DNA from: Actinoplanes italicus
Lineage (GTDB): Bacteria > Actinomycetota > Actinomycetes > Mycobacteriales > Micromonosporaceae
Direction of reading: 5' to 3'
NCBI RefSeq assembly: GCF_003001815.1
Contig: NZ_PVMZ01000022.1
Span: 150,853 to 214,852, forward strand
Length of the DNA: 64,000 bases
Positions 8,583 through 17,471 of the stretch are shown in pieces; position 1 is the first letter of the stretch; each line of letters starts with the position of its first letter. A model generated the notes under the pieces. That model did not search any database. It was not told where the DNA came from and worked only from the letters and a program-made list of their open reading frames with translations. Both the position numbers and the translations under genes were made by a program.

Positions 8583-10208
8583 ATGGCTGAGCCGGCGAGG
8601 ACGAGGGGAGTCCGCCCCGTGCAGCGTCTGCTCGGCGACCGGCGGGTCAACACCAAGATCATGACAGCGGTCGGTGTGATCGCGGTGTTCAGCGTCGGCG
8701 ACGGCTTGTTCGCGCTGGACAGCCTGGGCGCCACCAACGACCAGGTGAAGTCCGCGTACGTGATGAACAGGGAGCTGAACACCATCGGCAACCTGCGCAG
8801 TGCGGTCAACCGGGTCTGGCTCGGCATGGACGACTACCAGCTGGCGACCGGCGACGGCGAGCGGGCCGCCGCGGGAAAGGCGATAACCACGGCACAGGAC
8901 CAGGTGAGCGAGTACGGCGAAGCCTACCGCGGGTTCCCGATCAGTGCGGTGGCCCGCGACGCGATCACCTCCTTCACGACCGACTGGGCCGCCTTCAGCG
9001 ACGTGCTGACCACGGAGGTCCTTCCGCTCGCCGACGCCGGCCGGACGGATCGGCTGGCCGATCTGCGCCACGGCGAGCTGGCCGAGCGGATGATGTCGGT
9101 CCGTGCCGACCTGGGCACGCTCGCCGAAGAGACCGTGAAAGCCGGTGTCGAGCAGGAGGCCGTGGCCCAGAGCCGGTACGACACGACCCGGGCCTGGGTG
9201 ATCGGGCTGCTCGCCACGTGCACCGTCATCGGGTTGTTGCTGGCCGCCGTCATCGCCCGGATGATCGTGCGGCCGCTGACCCGTACCGTCGAGGCGTTGT
9301 CCCGGATCGCCGGCGGTGACCTGACCACCCGCGTCCCGGTCGACAGCGCCGACGAGGTCGGCCGGATGTCGCTGGCCCTCAACTCCACCGCCGAGTCGAT
9401 GGCCGGCATGGTCGGCCGGATCGCCGACAGCTCCACCGTGCTCGCCTCGGCCGCGGAGGAGATGACCGCTGTGGCCGCGCAGCTGTCCGCCTCGGCGGAG
9501 CAGACCGCGGTGCAGGTGAACACGGTGTCGGACTCGGCCGGTCAGGTGTCGGCGAGCGTGCGCACCGTGGCGGCCGGCGCTGACGAGATGGGCGTGTCGA
9601 TCCTGGAGATCGCCACCAACGCCAACGAGGCGGCGGGTGTGGCCGGTGAGGCGGCCCGGGCCGCCACGTCCACCAATGCCAGCGTCGAGCGGCTCGGTGA
9701 GGCTTCCTTGCAGATCGGTACGGTCGTCGCGATGATCACGGCGATCGCCGAGCAGACGAACCTGCTCGCCCTGAACGCGACCATCGAGGCAGCGCGGGCC
9801 GGTGAGCAGGGCAAAGGCTTCGCCGTCGTCGCTTCCGAGGTGAAGGACCTGGCGCAGGAGACCGCGCGGGCCACGCAGCAGATCACCGCGCAGGTCGATG
9901 CGATCCAGGCCGAGAGTGGAGCCGCGGTCGCCGCGATCCAGGCGATCAGCGAGGTCGTCAACACGATCAACGACTACACCACGACGATCGCGGCCGCCGT
10001 CGAGGAGCAGACCGCGACCACCGCCGAGATCTCCCGCAGCGTCGGCCAGGCCGCCGACGGTTCGACGAACATCGCCGACACCATCGCGGCGGTGGCCGCC
10101 GCGACCCGCCAGGTCACCGAGGGCGCCACGGAGACCCAGCAGTCCGCTGCCGAGCTCGCCCGCACCGCCGCGGAACTCCAACAGGCCGTGTCGACCTACC
10201 GGTACTGA
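8583..10208 (+). CDS. Methyl-accepting chemotaxis protein
   Basis: A 541-residue receptor: transmembrane helix near residues 27-46, a helical extracellular sensor of about 150 residues (four-helix-bundle type), a second helix (WVIGLLATCTVIGLLLAAVI), a HAMP domain beginning with the RPLTRTVEALSRIAGGDLT segment, then a long coiled-coil signalling domain. The conserved tip reads IAEQTNLLALNATIEAARAG followed by EQGKGFAVVASEVKDLA. ATG 8583 follows a weak GAGG site. No other chemotaxis genes are nearby, so it would feed a pathway encoded elsewhere. Confidence 0.92.
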   Translation: MAEPARTRGVRPVQRLLGDRRVNTKIMTAVGVIAVFSVGDGLFALDSLGATNDQVKSAYVMNRELNTIGNLRSAVNRVWLGMDDYQLATGDGERAAAGKAITTAQDQVSEYGEAYRGFPISAVARDAITSFTTDWAAFSDVLTTEVLPLADAGRTDRLADLRHGELAERMMSVRADLGTLAEETVKAGVEQEAVAQSRYDTTRAWVIGLLATCTVIGLLLAAVIARMIVRPLTRTVEALSRIAGGDLTTRVPVDSADEVGRMSLALNSTAESMAGMVGRIADSSTVLASAAEEMTAVAAQLSASAEQTAVQVNTVSDSAGQVSASVRTVAAGADEMGVSILEIATNANEAAGVAGEAARAATSTNASVERLGEASLQIGTVVAMITAIAEQTNLLALNATIEAARAGEQGKGFAVVASEVKDLAQETARATQQITAQVDAIQAESGAAVAAIQAISEVVNTINDYTTTIAAAVEEQTATTAEISRSVGQAADGSTNIADTIAAVAAATRQVTEGATETQQSAAELARTAAELQQAVSTYRY

Positions 10209-10212
10209 CCAC

Positions 10213-11265
10213 CTATGCCGTCGAGGTTCCTCGCAACAGGGTGAGCCGGAACGTGCAGCCGTCGCCGGCCGGGCCGGGTGACACCAGGGTGAGCGCGCCG
10301 CCGTGAGCCAGCGCCACCTGGTTGGCGATCGGCAGCCCGAGACCGGTGCCGGCCACGTCGGTACGGCTGCGCCAGAACCGCTGGAAGACACCCTCCTGCT
10401 CGGCCGGCGGGATACCGGCGCCGTGGTCGGTGACCACCACGGCGACTTCGGACGGCGTAGCCTCCACGCTGATCTCGACCGGGGATCCAGCAGGTGCGTA
10501 TCGCACAGCGTTGTCGACGAGGTTGGTCACCGCCCGCCGCACGGTGGGCTCGTCGAACGCGCACTCCGCCACCTCCGGACCGCTGACCGAGAGCGTGATC
10601 GCCTTCGTCGCCGAGAGCACGCCGACCTCGTCGGCCACCGCACGGACCACCACCATCAGGTCGGCCGGGCGCCGCGCGATGGTGCGTGCCCGGCCGCGGG
10701 CGTCCACCAGCAGCTCGTCGATGGTCGACTGCATGCGCGCCGCCGCGGCGGCCGTGTTGCGCAGCCCGCGCCGGTACACCTCGATCGTCGGATCGGGGTG
10801 GGCCAGCAGCACCTCGGCGTTGGCCATCAGCACCGACAGCGGCGTGCGCAGCTCGTGACTGGCCTCCTCGATCAGCCGGCGCTGGACCTCGGCCGCCTGC
10901 TCCAGCCGTTCGAGCATCGCGTCGATGCTCGCGGCGAGCCGGACGACCTCGCTGGCCCCACGGTCCAGCCCGACGCGCGGGCTCAGATCGACCGCCGCCA
11001 CGTTCTCCGTGACCACCCGGACCCGGTCGAGGCCGCGCACGGCCCACCCGGCCAGGCTCCAGGCGATCACGGCGGCCACCGGCGCGAGCAGGAACACCGT
11101 CCATGCCACCCAGGGCGATCGTTGCCCGGTGCTGGTCGTGACGAGGCCGCCGGTGGTCGTCTCCACCTCGACGTCGCTGATCACGACCACCACGAAGAGC
11201 ACGAGCGCGGGCAGATAGCTGGCCAGGAAGCCCAGGATCGCGAACCGCGTGCGCAGCGACTTCAC
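10213..11265 (-). CDS. Two-component sensor histidine kinase
   Basis: A 350-residue membrane kinase with helices near residues 10-30 and 54-76 around a very short (about 25-residue) external loop, a HAMP-like linker, the H-box EEASHELRTPLSVL (His137), an N-box (VTNLVDNAVRYAP) and a G-box (GTGLGLPIANQVALAHGG). The GTG start at 11265 overlaps the regulator stop by 4 bp (GTGA), so the pair is translationally coupled. The short loop suggests it senses membrane or envelope stress rather than a bound ligand; this is inference. Confidence 0.9.
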   Translation of the reverse strand: MKSLRTRFAILGFLASYLPALVLFVVVVISDVEVETTTGGLVTTSTGQRSPWVAWTVFLLAPVAAVIAWSLAGWAVRGLDRVRVVTENVAAVDLSPRVGLDRGASEVVRLAASIDAMLERLEQAAEVQRRLIEEASHELRTPLSVLMANAEVLLAHPDPTIEVYRRGLRNTAAAAARMQSTIDELLVDARGRARTIARRPADLMVVVRAVADEVGVLSATKAITLSVSGPEVAECAFDEPTVRRAVTNLVDNAVRYAPAGSPVEISVEATPSEVAVVVTDHGAGIPPAEQEGVFQRFWRSRTDVAGTGLGLPIANQVALAHGGALTLVSPGPAGDGCTFRLTLLRGTSTA

Positions 11266-11930
11266 GATGCTTGCAGCCGGTAGCCGGCGTTGGTGACAGT
11301 GACGATCAGCGCCGGGTCTCCGAGCTTGCGTCGCAGGCGGCTCAGCATCACCCGTACCGATGCGGTGAAGGGGTTGACGTTGGCATCCCACACGTGTTCG
11401 AGCAGCGCCTCCGCCGACAGAACCTCACCCGGATGGTGCATGAAGTAGCGCAGCAACGAATACTCCCGCGCGGTCAGGTCAAGCAGCGTGTCCGCCCGCC
11501 ACGCCCGGTGGGTGGCGAGATCGAGTGTCAGTTCACCGACCCGCAGGGTCGATCCGGCGCCGTCCTCACGACGGCTCAGCGCCCGCAGCCGCGCCACCAG
11601 TTCCGCGAAATGGAACGGCTTGACCAGGTAGTCGTCGGCGCCCGCGTCGAGCCCGGCAACACGGTCGGTCACCGCGTCCCGCGCGGTCAGCACCAGGCAG
11701 CGCCGCGGCCGGCGTAACAGCGGGTCATCCACGCAGCGCCGCAGCAGAGCCATCCCGTCGCCGTCCGGCAGGCCGAGATCCAGGCACACCACGTCATAAT
11801 CGGTCACACCCAGCAGTTCCTCGGCGTCCGCACAGGTCCCGGCCACATCCACGGCATACGCCTCGTTGCGCAGGCCCAGCGCGACGATGCCGGCCAGATC
11901 CGGGTCGTCCTCGACGAGCAGGACCCGCAT
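11262..11930 (-). CDS. OmpR/PhoB-family response regulator
   Basis: A 222-residue regulator. The receiver domain has the acidic pair EDD at 8-10, phospho-acceptor Asp51 (CLDLGLPDGDG) and conserved Lys (DDYLVKPFHF). The C-terminal winged helix is of OmpR type (LTAREYSLLRYFMHHPGEV and SVRVMLSRLRRKL). ATG 11930 is preceded by AAGGGGTG. It forms an operon with the kinase. The 11-bp direct repeats at 13713-13740 are of the kind OmpR-family regulators bind, making the flanking genes candidate targets. Confidence 0.92.
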   Translation of the reverse strand: MRVLLVEDDPDLAGIVALGLRNEAYAVDVAGTCADAEELLGVTDYDVVCLDLGLPDGDGMALLRRCVDDPLLRRPRRCLVLTARDAVTDRVAGLDAGADDYLVKPFHFAELVARLRALSRREDGAGSTLRVGELTLDLATHRAWRADTLLDLTAREYSLLRYFMHHPGEVLSAEALLEHVWDANVNPFTASVRVMLSRLRRKLGDPALIVTVTNAGYRLQAS

Positions 11931-12003
11931 GCCACACCCCTTCTTCAACATCAAAATCAGTCTTGGGTACGGCCTGAGCACCCCTGGCCGAGCGTCTTGG
12001 CCG

Positions 12004-13665
12004 TCACCCCGGCCGTCGTGCCGTCGCCGTCCCCGCCGGACCCGAAACGGTCACCCGCCCACCGTCGAACTCGAGCGTCACCTCCGGCCCTGTCCCGGCC
12101 GGATCGTCCGGCCGATACCTGCCCGTCCCCACCGGCACCAGCGTCAGCGACGGCGGCCCGGCCGGCAGTTCCGCCCCCTCGATGGTGCTGTGCTCGTCAA
12201 CCGCGTACCAGCCCAGCCGCGGACCGTCGCGAGTGGTCATCGTGACGTACGTCCGCATCTCGCCGTCGGCCACGACGGTGCCTCCCCCGGTCACCGCCGT
12301 GACCGGCCCGAACCTGTCCGCCACCGCCTCGCGTTCCTCCCGGCCCTCCCTGGTGCGTCCGGCGAGCACGCCGAGCACCCGCTGCTCATGCCCCCGCAGG
12401 TCCCTAGCCGAGAACCGCCCCCGCGGCGGGAACAGCACACTGACCGCGTCGGGACCGCTCGCCTCGATCCGCGCACGGCCGTCGACGATCGTGACCTCGA
12501 ACGACCCGCCCGTCTCGAGGCTGTACTTCCCGGCGAGCGCGGCCGGGTCGCCACCGCCGGCCGGGGCGGTCGGCACCGGCAGCGGCTCGCCGGCCACCAG
12601 TGCCGGCACCGTCGCCGCGAGGAGCTCCTCGGCGGTGAGCACCGCCCGGTTGGACGACAGGGCGATGACCTGGTCACGTCCGGGAATCCAGACGACGGCC
12701 GTGTTGTGGCCGACGTCCCCGCCCCCGCCCGCAGCGGCCACGATCGGCCGGCCGTAGACCGAGGCGTCGAAGGCCACCCAGCCGCCCAGCGTATGCGACC
12801 GTCCCTCCCCCACCGTGTGTCCCGGCTCACCAGCGAGCCCGGCCAGTTCGCCCGTGAACAACGCGTGGGTCCACGTGGCCAGCTCCTTGGTGGTCATCGC
12901 CATCGAGCCGCTGCCCTCGGTCGTCCAGTAAGGACCGGCGAAGTCGTTGGACCGGCCCGGCTCACCGTCGTCGAGATACCCGGCGGCGACGGGCCCCGCA
13001 GCAGCGGGCCGGCCGTGCCAGAACCCACCCACGACGCCCCCGGGCAGGGTGAGAACGTGCTGGAGCATGTAATCCCGGTACGACATTCCGGACACGGTGT
13101 CGATGATGATCGCCAGCAACGTGTACCCGGCGTTGGAATAGGCGTCGTCGGTGCCGGGCGGGAACGCCTGCTCCAGCCTGTTGATCGCGGCGATCGCGCC
13201 GGCCCGGTCGAGGGGCTGATCGTCGGCGCCTATCGAGCCGCCGACGCCGCTGGTGTGCAGCAGCAGATGCCGCACCGTCGCCTCGGCCACCGGGCCGGTG
13301 ACCGCCGGCACGAGCTTGCCGGCCCGGTCGTCGAGGGACAGTTTCCCGGCGTCGGCGAGCCGCAGGATCGCGGTGGCGGTGAACGCCTTGCTCACCGAGC
13401 CGATGCTGAACACCGTGTCGACGGTGTTGCGGGTCCCGGTGGCGTCGTCGGCCACGCCGTAACCGGCCAGGCAGTCGAACCGGCCTCCGGTCGAAACGGC
13501 GACCGAGCCACTGAACCCGGCCCGCGCCCACGCGCCGAGCACCGCGTCCAGCGTCGCGTCACACGGTGCCATCACCGGCGGCGGCTTCTGATCGGCGGCA
13601 CAGCCCGGCAGCACGCCGATCAGCAGAGCCGCCACCGTTATCCGTACGGACTTGAGCATCCCCAT
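12004..13665 (-). CDS. Serine beta-lactamase-like hydrolase lipoprotein
   Basis: A 553-residue putative lipoprotein (signal peptide ending LPGC, lipid Cys22) with a class C beta-lactamase/D-aminopeptidase-type domain. The nucleophile motif SVSK is at Ser90-Lys93, and the second motif is YSN in DDAYSNAGY. The third conserved region is plausible in GGGGDVGHNT. After about residue 400 comes an extra all-beta C-terminal region, as in esterase/peptidase members. It acts outside the cell on an unknown ester or peptide. A start at Met3 is equally possible. It is divergent from the PKD protein gene, with OmpR-type repeats in the shared promoter region. Confidence 0.85.
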   Translation of the reverse strand: MGMLKSVRITVAALLIGVLPGCAADQKPPPVMAPCDATLDAVLGAWARAGFSGSVAVSTGGRFDCLAGYGVADDATGTRNTVDTVFSIGSVSKAFTATAILRLADAGKLSLDDRAGKLVPAVTGPVAEATVRHLLLHTSGVGGSIGADDQPLDRAGAIAAINRLEQAFPPGTDDAYSNAGYTLLAIIIDTVSGMSYRDYMLQHVLTLPGGVVGGFWHGRPAAAGPVAAGYLDDGEPGRSNDFAGPYWTTEGSGSMAMTTKELATWTHALFTGELAGLAGEPGHTVGEGRSHTLGGWVAFDASVYGRPIVAAAGGGGDVGHNTAVVWIPGRDQVIALSSNRAVLTAEELLAATVPALVAGEPLPVPTAPAGGGDPAALAGKYSLETGGSFEVTIVDGRARIEASGPDAVSVLFPPRGRFSARDLRGHEQRVLGVLAGRTREGREEREAVADRFGPVTAVTGGGTVVADGEMRTYVTMTTRDGPRLGWYAVDEHSTIEGAELPAGPPSLTLVPVGTGRYRPDDPAGTGPEVTLEFDGGRVTVSGPAGTATARRPG

Positions 13666-13712
13666 GCCGCGACGCTAGGGACCACGCTGCGAACGTGATG
13701 TAAACGAGCTCC

Positions 13713-13740
13713 CTTAGCGCTCTCTTAGCCGGGCTTTAAC
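13713..13740. promoter_or_regulatory. Three 11-bp-spaced direct repeats, likely OmpR-family operator
   Basis: CTTAGC at 13713 and again at 13724, with a third degenerate copy (TTTAAC) at 13735, each 11 bp apart. Head-to-tail hexamers with one-helical-turn spacing are the usual site of OmpR/PhoB-type dimers. The array lies between the divergent serine hydrolase and PKD protein genes, near the two-component system at 10213-11930. Confidence 0.55.
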
Positions 13741-13787
13741 CCAGCCGCGTCGAGACTTCGGGCTTCGTCGATTGATTGGAGTCCACA

Positions 13788-14849
13788 GTGGCAAGACACG
13801 GGGTGAGCCGATCCGCAGCGATCGTGGCGGGGGTGATGGTCCTGCTGTCCGGAGCCGTACCGGCTCATGCGGCCGAGGCGGCACCGACGCACGACGCCTT
13901 CGCCGACCGCATCACCATTCCGCCGGCGGGGTTGCCGTACGCCGACCTCCGCGACTACCGGAGCGCTACCCGGGAAGCCGGAGAACCGGCGTCCTGCACC
14001 TCCGGTTTCACCGGCTGGTACACCTGGACGCCTGCCGATCCCGGCTCGGTGACTCTGCGGACGAACCCGGGCAGCGCGGGCATCGCGCTCTACACCGGGT
14101 CCACGCTAGACCGCCTCGGCCTGCAGAAGTGCAGCATCATGTACAGCTACACGCCGATCACCTTCGCCGCACAGGCCGGCACCACCTATCAGATCGCGGT
14201 GCTCGGCGACGGCAACGACGAGCACACCCTTCACCTGGAGGTGGCCCCACCGCCGGAGATGACCTTCTACCACTACCCGGAGCAGCCGGACTCGCTCAAC
14301 CCGATCAGCTTCAGCAGTTCCGGCGGCGACCCGGCAGGCGCCGGCATCACCTCCTACGCATGGGACTTCGGCAATGGCACCACTTCCACCGAGGCGAACC
14401 CGGTGCACCGGCTGCCCGCCGACGGTGACTACCCGGTCAAGCTGACCGTGCGCACCGTGGACGGGCGCAGCGCGACCGAGTCCAAGGTGGTGCCGGTGCG
14501 TACGCACGATGTCGGCATCGTCAAGCTGACCGTGCCCAAGCGGGCCGGCCTGGGCCAGAAGATCCAGATACACGCCGACGTACAGAACCTCCGCTACGAG
14601 GAGAACGTGCGTGTACAGCTGGGGAGGGCCGCCGGCAACTCCGGTTGGACGACGGTCGACGAGGCCCGCAAGGTCGTGCCGGTCGGACGCCCCCGGCAGA
14701 GCACCCGCTTCACCTTCACCTACACCGTCACCCAGGACGACCTGGTCGCCGGCAAACTGATCTTCAACGCCACCGCTGACCCGGATCCGAACCGCGACGC
14801 CTACACCATCGACAACGAACTCCGATCCGCCACCGTCACCATCAGGTAG
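13788..14849 (+). CDS. Secreted PKD-domain protein
   Basis: A 353-residue exported protein. The GTG at 13788 is preferred because TTGGAG lies 8 nt upstream and the signal peptide follows directly (about residues 1-30, ending AHA). The first part is beta-rich with two cysteines. Residues about 155-235 are a PKD domain with the diagnostic YAWDFGNGTTS. The C-terminal domain looks like another immunoglobulin-like fold. There is no catalytic motif, so it is probably an adhesion or binding protein. Expression may be controlled by the repeats in its promoter region. Confidence 0.8.
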   Translation: MARHGVSRSAAIVAGVMVLLSGAVPAHAAEAAPTHDAFADRITIPPAGLPYADLRDYRSATREAGEPASCTSGFTGWYTWTPADPGSVTLRTNPGSAGIALYTGSTLDRLGLQKCSIMYSYTPITFAAQAGTTYQIAVLGDGNDEHTLHLEVAPPPEMTFYHYPEQPDSLNPISFSSSGGDPAGAGITSYAWDFGNGTTSTEANPVHRLPADGDYPVKLTVRTVDGRSATESKVVPVRTHDVGIVKLTVPKRAGLGQKIQIHADVQNLRYEENVRVQLGRAAGNSGWTTVDEARKVVPVGRPRQSTRFTFTYTVTQDDLVAGKLIFNATADPDPNRDAYTIDNELRSATVTIR

Positions 14850-14862
14850 GCCTCACCTCAAC

Positions 14863-14890
14863 GAGCGGGTGATCTTCTGGTCACCCGCTC
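14863..14890. terminator. Perfect 10-bp hairpin after the PKD gene
   Basis: GAGCGGGTGA (14863-14872) and TCACCCGCTC (14881-14890) are perfectly complementary around an 8-nt loop, 14 bp after the stop codon. Confidence 0.8.
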
Positions 14891-15017
14891 AACCTGCAAC
14901 GGTGGGGGCAAGCTTCGAGCTGGGTGTCAACGGCACCGAGCTATGGCATGTGGATCCGGTGGCCGGGCACAGCGTCGGTCCTCGGCGAGCAGGCCTCAGG
15001 CTGGTGAGACAGGCCCG

Positions 15018-15410
15018 TCAGGCGACGCAGAACTCGTTGCCCTCGGGGTCGAGCATCACCACGTGGCCGAGTTCCCCGTCGTAACGCTCGTCGCGCACCT
15101 CCATGGCACCGGCACGCACGAGGTCGGCGACCTTCGTACGGATGAGGCGTTCTCGTTCCTCAAGATCCCAGGGCGGCTCTCCGGCCACCCGGATGTCGAT
15201 GTGCATCCGATTCTTGGCCGTCTTGCCCTCCGGCACGCGCAGAAAACCGATGGCGGGCCCCACCCCGTCCGGGTCGATGATCGAGGCGCCGTCCGGCTCG
15301 TCGTAGCCGGGCTCGGGCGCATAGCCGAGCGCTGTCGCCCAGAACGCCGCGATCCGGTGGGGGTCGGCGGCGTCGCAGCCCAGCGTCCAGCGCATCGCCA
15401 TGTCCGGCAC
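15018..15410 (-). CDS. VOC-superfamily (glyoxalase-like) protein
   Basis: A 130-residue protein with the paired beta-alpha-beta-beta-beta modules of the vicinal-oxygen-chelate fold, Glyoxalase_6 type. It has the N-terminal WTLGCDAADPHRIAAFWATALGY, the central RMHIDIRV with a metal-ligand His, and the C-terminal HVVMLDPEGNEFCV. Such proteins act as lyases, dioxygenases or antibiotic-binding resistance factors; the substrate cannot be told. It lies just downstream of the P-loop protein gene, 1 bp apart, so the two are probably co-transcribed. Starting at Met4 or Met6 is also possible. Confidence 0.85.
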   Translation of the reverse strand: MPDMAMRWTLGCDAADPHRIAAFWATALGYAPEPGYDEPDGASIIDPDGVGPAIGFLRVPEGKTAKNRMHIDIRVAGEPPWDLEERERLIRTKVADLVRAGAMEVRDERYDGELGHVVMLDPEGNEFCVA

Positions 15411-15411
15411 C

Positions 15412-15954
15412 CTACCGCTGCGCGGGTCGGAGGGCGGCGAGCACCGTTTCCAGGCGATCGTCGAGCGGCCCGCTCAACTCCAGAACGGGGGTGTCCGGCC
15501 AGGCGTCGAGCGGGTCGTCGTACACCAGCTCCAGAAGCGCGTCGTTCATCCGCGCGCGAAGGCCGGGCAACTCCGTGTCGGGCAGGATCCGGTCCGTCTC
15601 CGCCGTGATCACCGTAATCACCAGCAGGTCAAGGGTCGCGAATACCGAACGCAGCGCGGCGGCATCGGCCTCGTCCGAGGGATCCGCGCCGTTCGCGGCA
15701 AGGTAGGCGAGATAGTCGAGCGGCGTGCGATCAAAAACGGCCCCGGACGGCGTCGGCGACCGCAGGCTCCGAATCGAGCACGCCAGCATCGCCCGGTAGT
15801 CGGCCGCCGAGGGCGGGAACGCGAAATCGTACCCCTGCTCCTCAAGGACGTAGTAGGGCTCGTCGGTCAACGTGTGTCCTGGCAGACGTTCACACAGCGT
15901 CTCGGCCAGTGTGGTCTTCCCGGTTCCGTGCGTCCCGGAGATCGCGACCCGCAT
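15412..15954 (-). CDS. P-loop ATPase/kinase-like protein
   Basis: A 180-residue AAA_28/NadR-kinase-like protein with Walker A GTHGTGKTT near its N-terminus and a VFDRTPLDYLAYL segment as in nucleoside/nicotinamide-riboside-type kinases. ATG 15954 is preferred since AGGGG lies 6-7 nt upstream; an in-frame GTG at 15960 would overlap the ribosome site. It probably phosphorylates a small molecule, but the substrate is unknown. It shares a transcript with the VOC protein gene. Confidence 0.75.
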   Translation of the reverse strand: MRVAISGTHGTGKTTLAETLCERLPGHTLTDEPYYVLEEQGYDFAFPPSAADYRAMLACSIRSLRSPTPSGAVFDRTPLDYLAYLAANGADPSDEADAAALRSVFATLDLLVITVITAETDRILPDTELPGLRARMNDALLELVYDDPLDAWPDTPVLELSGPLDDRLETVLAALRPAQR

Positions 15955-16007
15955 ACGCACCCCCTAACCCTGATCGAAAGCCGACAAATCCTACAACGAT
16001 GACGGAC

Positions 16008-16694
16008 TCAGAGATCGCTGACGGGCTTCGCCGTCACCGGTGGCGTACCGATGTCCTCGACGGGGATGGCGGCCGACGGATCGCTGGTCAGATGCGCCGA
16101 GATGATGCGATCGAGGCGGAACCAGCGGATCTCCAGCCGGGCCTGACAACGACCGACGAGAAACCAATTTCCCGCGGTACGGGCTACGACCACCGGATCG
16201 ATGCGCAGCGAGTCGTCCTCGCCGGAGTAGCGAAGCACGACGACCCGCTGCTCCTGCAAAGCCCGCTCGACCGCACGCCGGATCCGGGCGTCCCCCGGCG
16301 GCTCGGTGTGATCGATCCACACGCGGTCGTTCATCAGCGCCGCCCGGTCGCGGGCCTGGCCGTCCATGACGCTGAGCGCCTTGGCCAGCGCGGCCCGGGC
16401 ATGGCCGTCGAAGGGCTGCCCCCGGTGGGCCGCCACGGCAGCGGCCAATCCCGCGACCTCGGCGTCGGTGAAGTTGACCGGCGGCAGCGTGGCGGCCCGG
16501 TCGACGACATACCCGCCGCCCGGCCCCGGCCGTGCCCGCACCGGAAAGCCGCCGTGCTGCAGCGTCGAAATGTCCCGCTTGATCGTCCGAGCGCTGACCT
16601 CGAAGACCTCGGCAAGGCGCTCGGCCGTGCGACCGGCCCGGCCGGCGCGCCGCAGTTCCTCCCTGAGCGCGTAGAGCCGGTCGGTGCGATTCAC
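16008..16694 (-). CDS. YafY-type WYL-domain transcriptional regulator
   Basis: A 228-residue regulator. The N-terminal winged helix-turn-helix (LAEVFEVSARTIKRDISTLQ) is followed by the GGGYVV hinge and a C-terminal WYL-type ligand domain (VVLRYSGEDDSLRIDPVVV, then GNWFLVGRCQ). GTG 16694 is chosen as the start; a longer frame reaches 16721 but would run into the opposite promoter. It is divergent from the alpha/beta hydrolase gene 49 bp away, a common pairing in which the regulator represses the enzyme gene. Confidence 0.85.
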   Translation of the reverse strand: MNRTDRLYALREELRRAGRAGRTAERLAEVFEVSARTIKRDISTLQHGGFPVRARPGPGGGYVVDRAATLPPVNFTDAEVAGLAAAVAAHRGQPFDGHARAALAKALSVMDGQARDRAALMNDRVWIDHTEPPGDARIRRAVERALQEQRVVVLRYSGEDDSLRIDPVVVARTAGNWFLVGRCQARLEIRWFRLDRIISAHLTSDPSAAIPVEDIGTPPVTAKPVSDL

Positions 16695-16743
16695 CGGGAA
16701 ATGGTGACATACCCATGACATGCCAGTGAGTGACGATCAGGTC

Positions 16744-17433
16744 ATGAGCAACGCGATTCTCTTCATCAGCGGCGCGGGCCTCCCGGCATGGATCTGGGCC
16801 GACGTCCGGAAGATCATGGGCCCGTCGTACGACACGCGAGTCGCCACCCGGCCGGCGATCAGCGCCGCGACCGGGCTGCGTGACTATGCCGAGGCCGCCC
16901 TCCGGTCCGCGCCGGCGGGCCGGTTCACGATCGTCGCGCACTCGGCCGGTGGCGTGATCGGAACGGAGGTGGCCCGGCTCGCGCCGGATCGGGTCAGCGC
17001 GTTCCTGGCCGTGACGGCGGTGCTCCCCCGGCCCGGAGGATCGTTCCTCACGTCGATGCCCGTGCCGAACCGGTGGGTGCTCGGCGCGGTGATGCGCGTC
17101 GCCGGAACCCGGCCGCCGGACGCCGCGATCCGGCGGGGACTCGCCGACCGGCTCGACGCCCCGATCGCCGATCGCCTCATCCAGGACTTCGTCGCCGAAT
17201 CACCCGGCCTGTACCGCGGTAGGACCAGTCACCAGTCCTGGACCGGCCGGCGTGGATACGTCTTCACGGGCCACGACCGTGAGCTGCCACTCGCGATTCA
17301 GCAGCGATCAGCTCGAGTGTTCGCCCCCGGCACCGAGGAGCACCTCGCCACCGGCCACCTGCCCATGCTCGAGAGCCCACAGACCGTAGCCGGAGCGATC
17401 ACCCGGTTCACCGGCGTGAGCGTCAACCGCTGA
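16744..17433 (+). CDS. Alpha/beta hydrolase
   Basis: A 229-residue small hydrolase of the EstA/AB_hydrolase_6 type. The nucleophile elbow is AHSAGG (Ser near residue 66). The catalytic His is in TGHLPMLESP near the C-terminus and the acid is likely in the GHDREL stretch. There is no signal peptide, so it is cytosolic. ATG 16744 matches the family N-terminus (AILFISGAGLPAWIW); an upstream ATG at 16720 is possible. Probably controlled by the divergent WYL regulator. Substrate unknown. Confidence 0.85.
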   Translation: MSNAILFISGAGLPAWIWADVRKIMGPSYDTRVATRPAISAATGLRDYAEAALRSAPAGRFTIVAHSAGGVIGTEVARLAPDRVSAFLAVTAVLPRPGGSFLTSMPVPNRWVLGAVMRVAGTRPPDAAIRRGLADRLDAPIADRLIQDFVAESPGLYRGRTSHQSWTGRRGYVFTGHDRELPLAIQQRSARVFAPGTEEHLATGHLPMLESPQTVAGAITRFTGVSVNR

Positions 17434-17471
17434 CACGTGCGCCGAGTCGATCGTGGCCGGCTCGGTGGCGG

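Noticed and set aside
8475..10391. A 638-residue open frame antisense to the chemoreceptor
   Set aside because: The sense strand encodes an unmistakable chemoreceptor. The antisense product is Gly/Arg/Asp/His-rich without domain features, as expected from high-GC codon bias.
11866..13698. A 610-residue open frame antisense to the serine hydrolase
   Set aside because: Low-complexity Arg/Pro/His composition, no motifs, and fully overlapping a well-supported lipoprotein gene.
14869..15017. A short frame with NGTELWHVDP resembling ELW-DGT repeat proteins
   Set aside because: Only one weak repeat in about 130 bp next to a terminator; not enough to call a relic.
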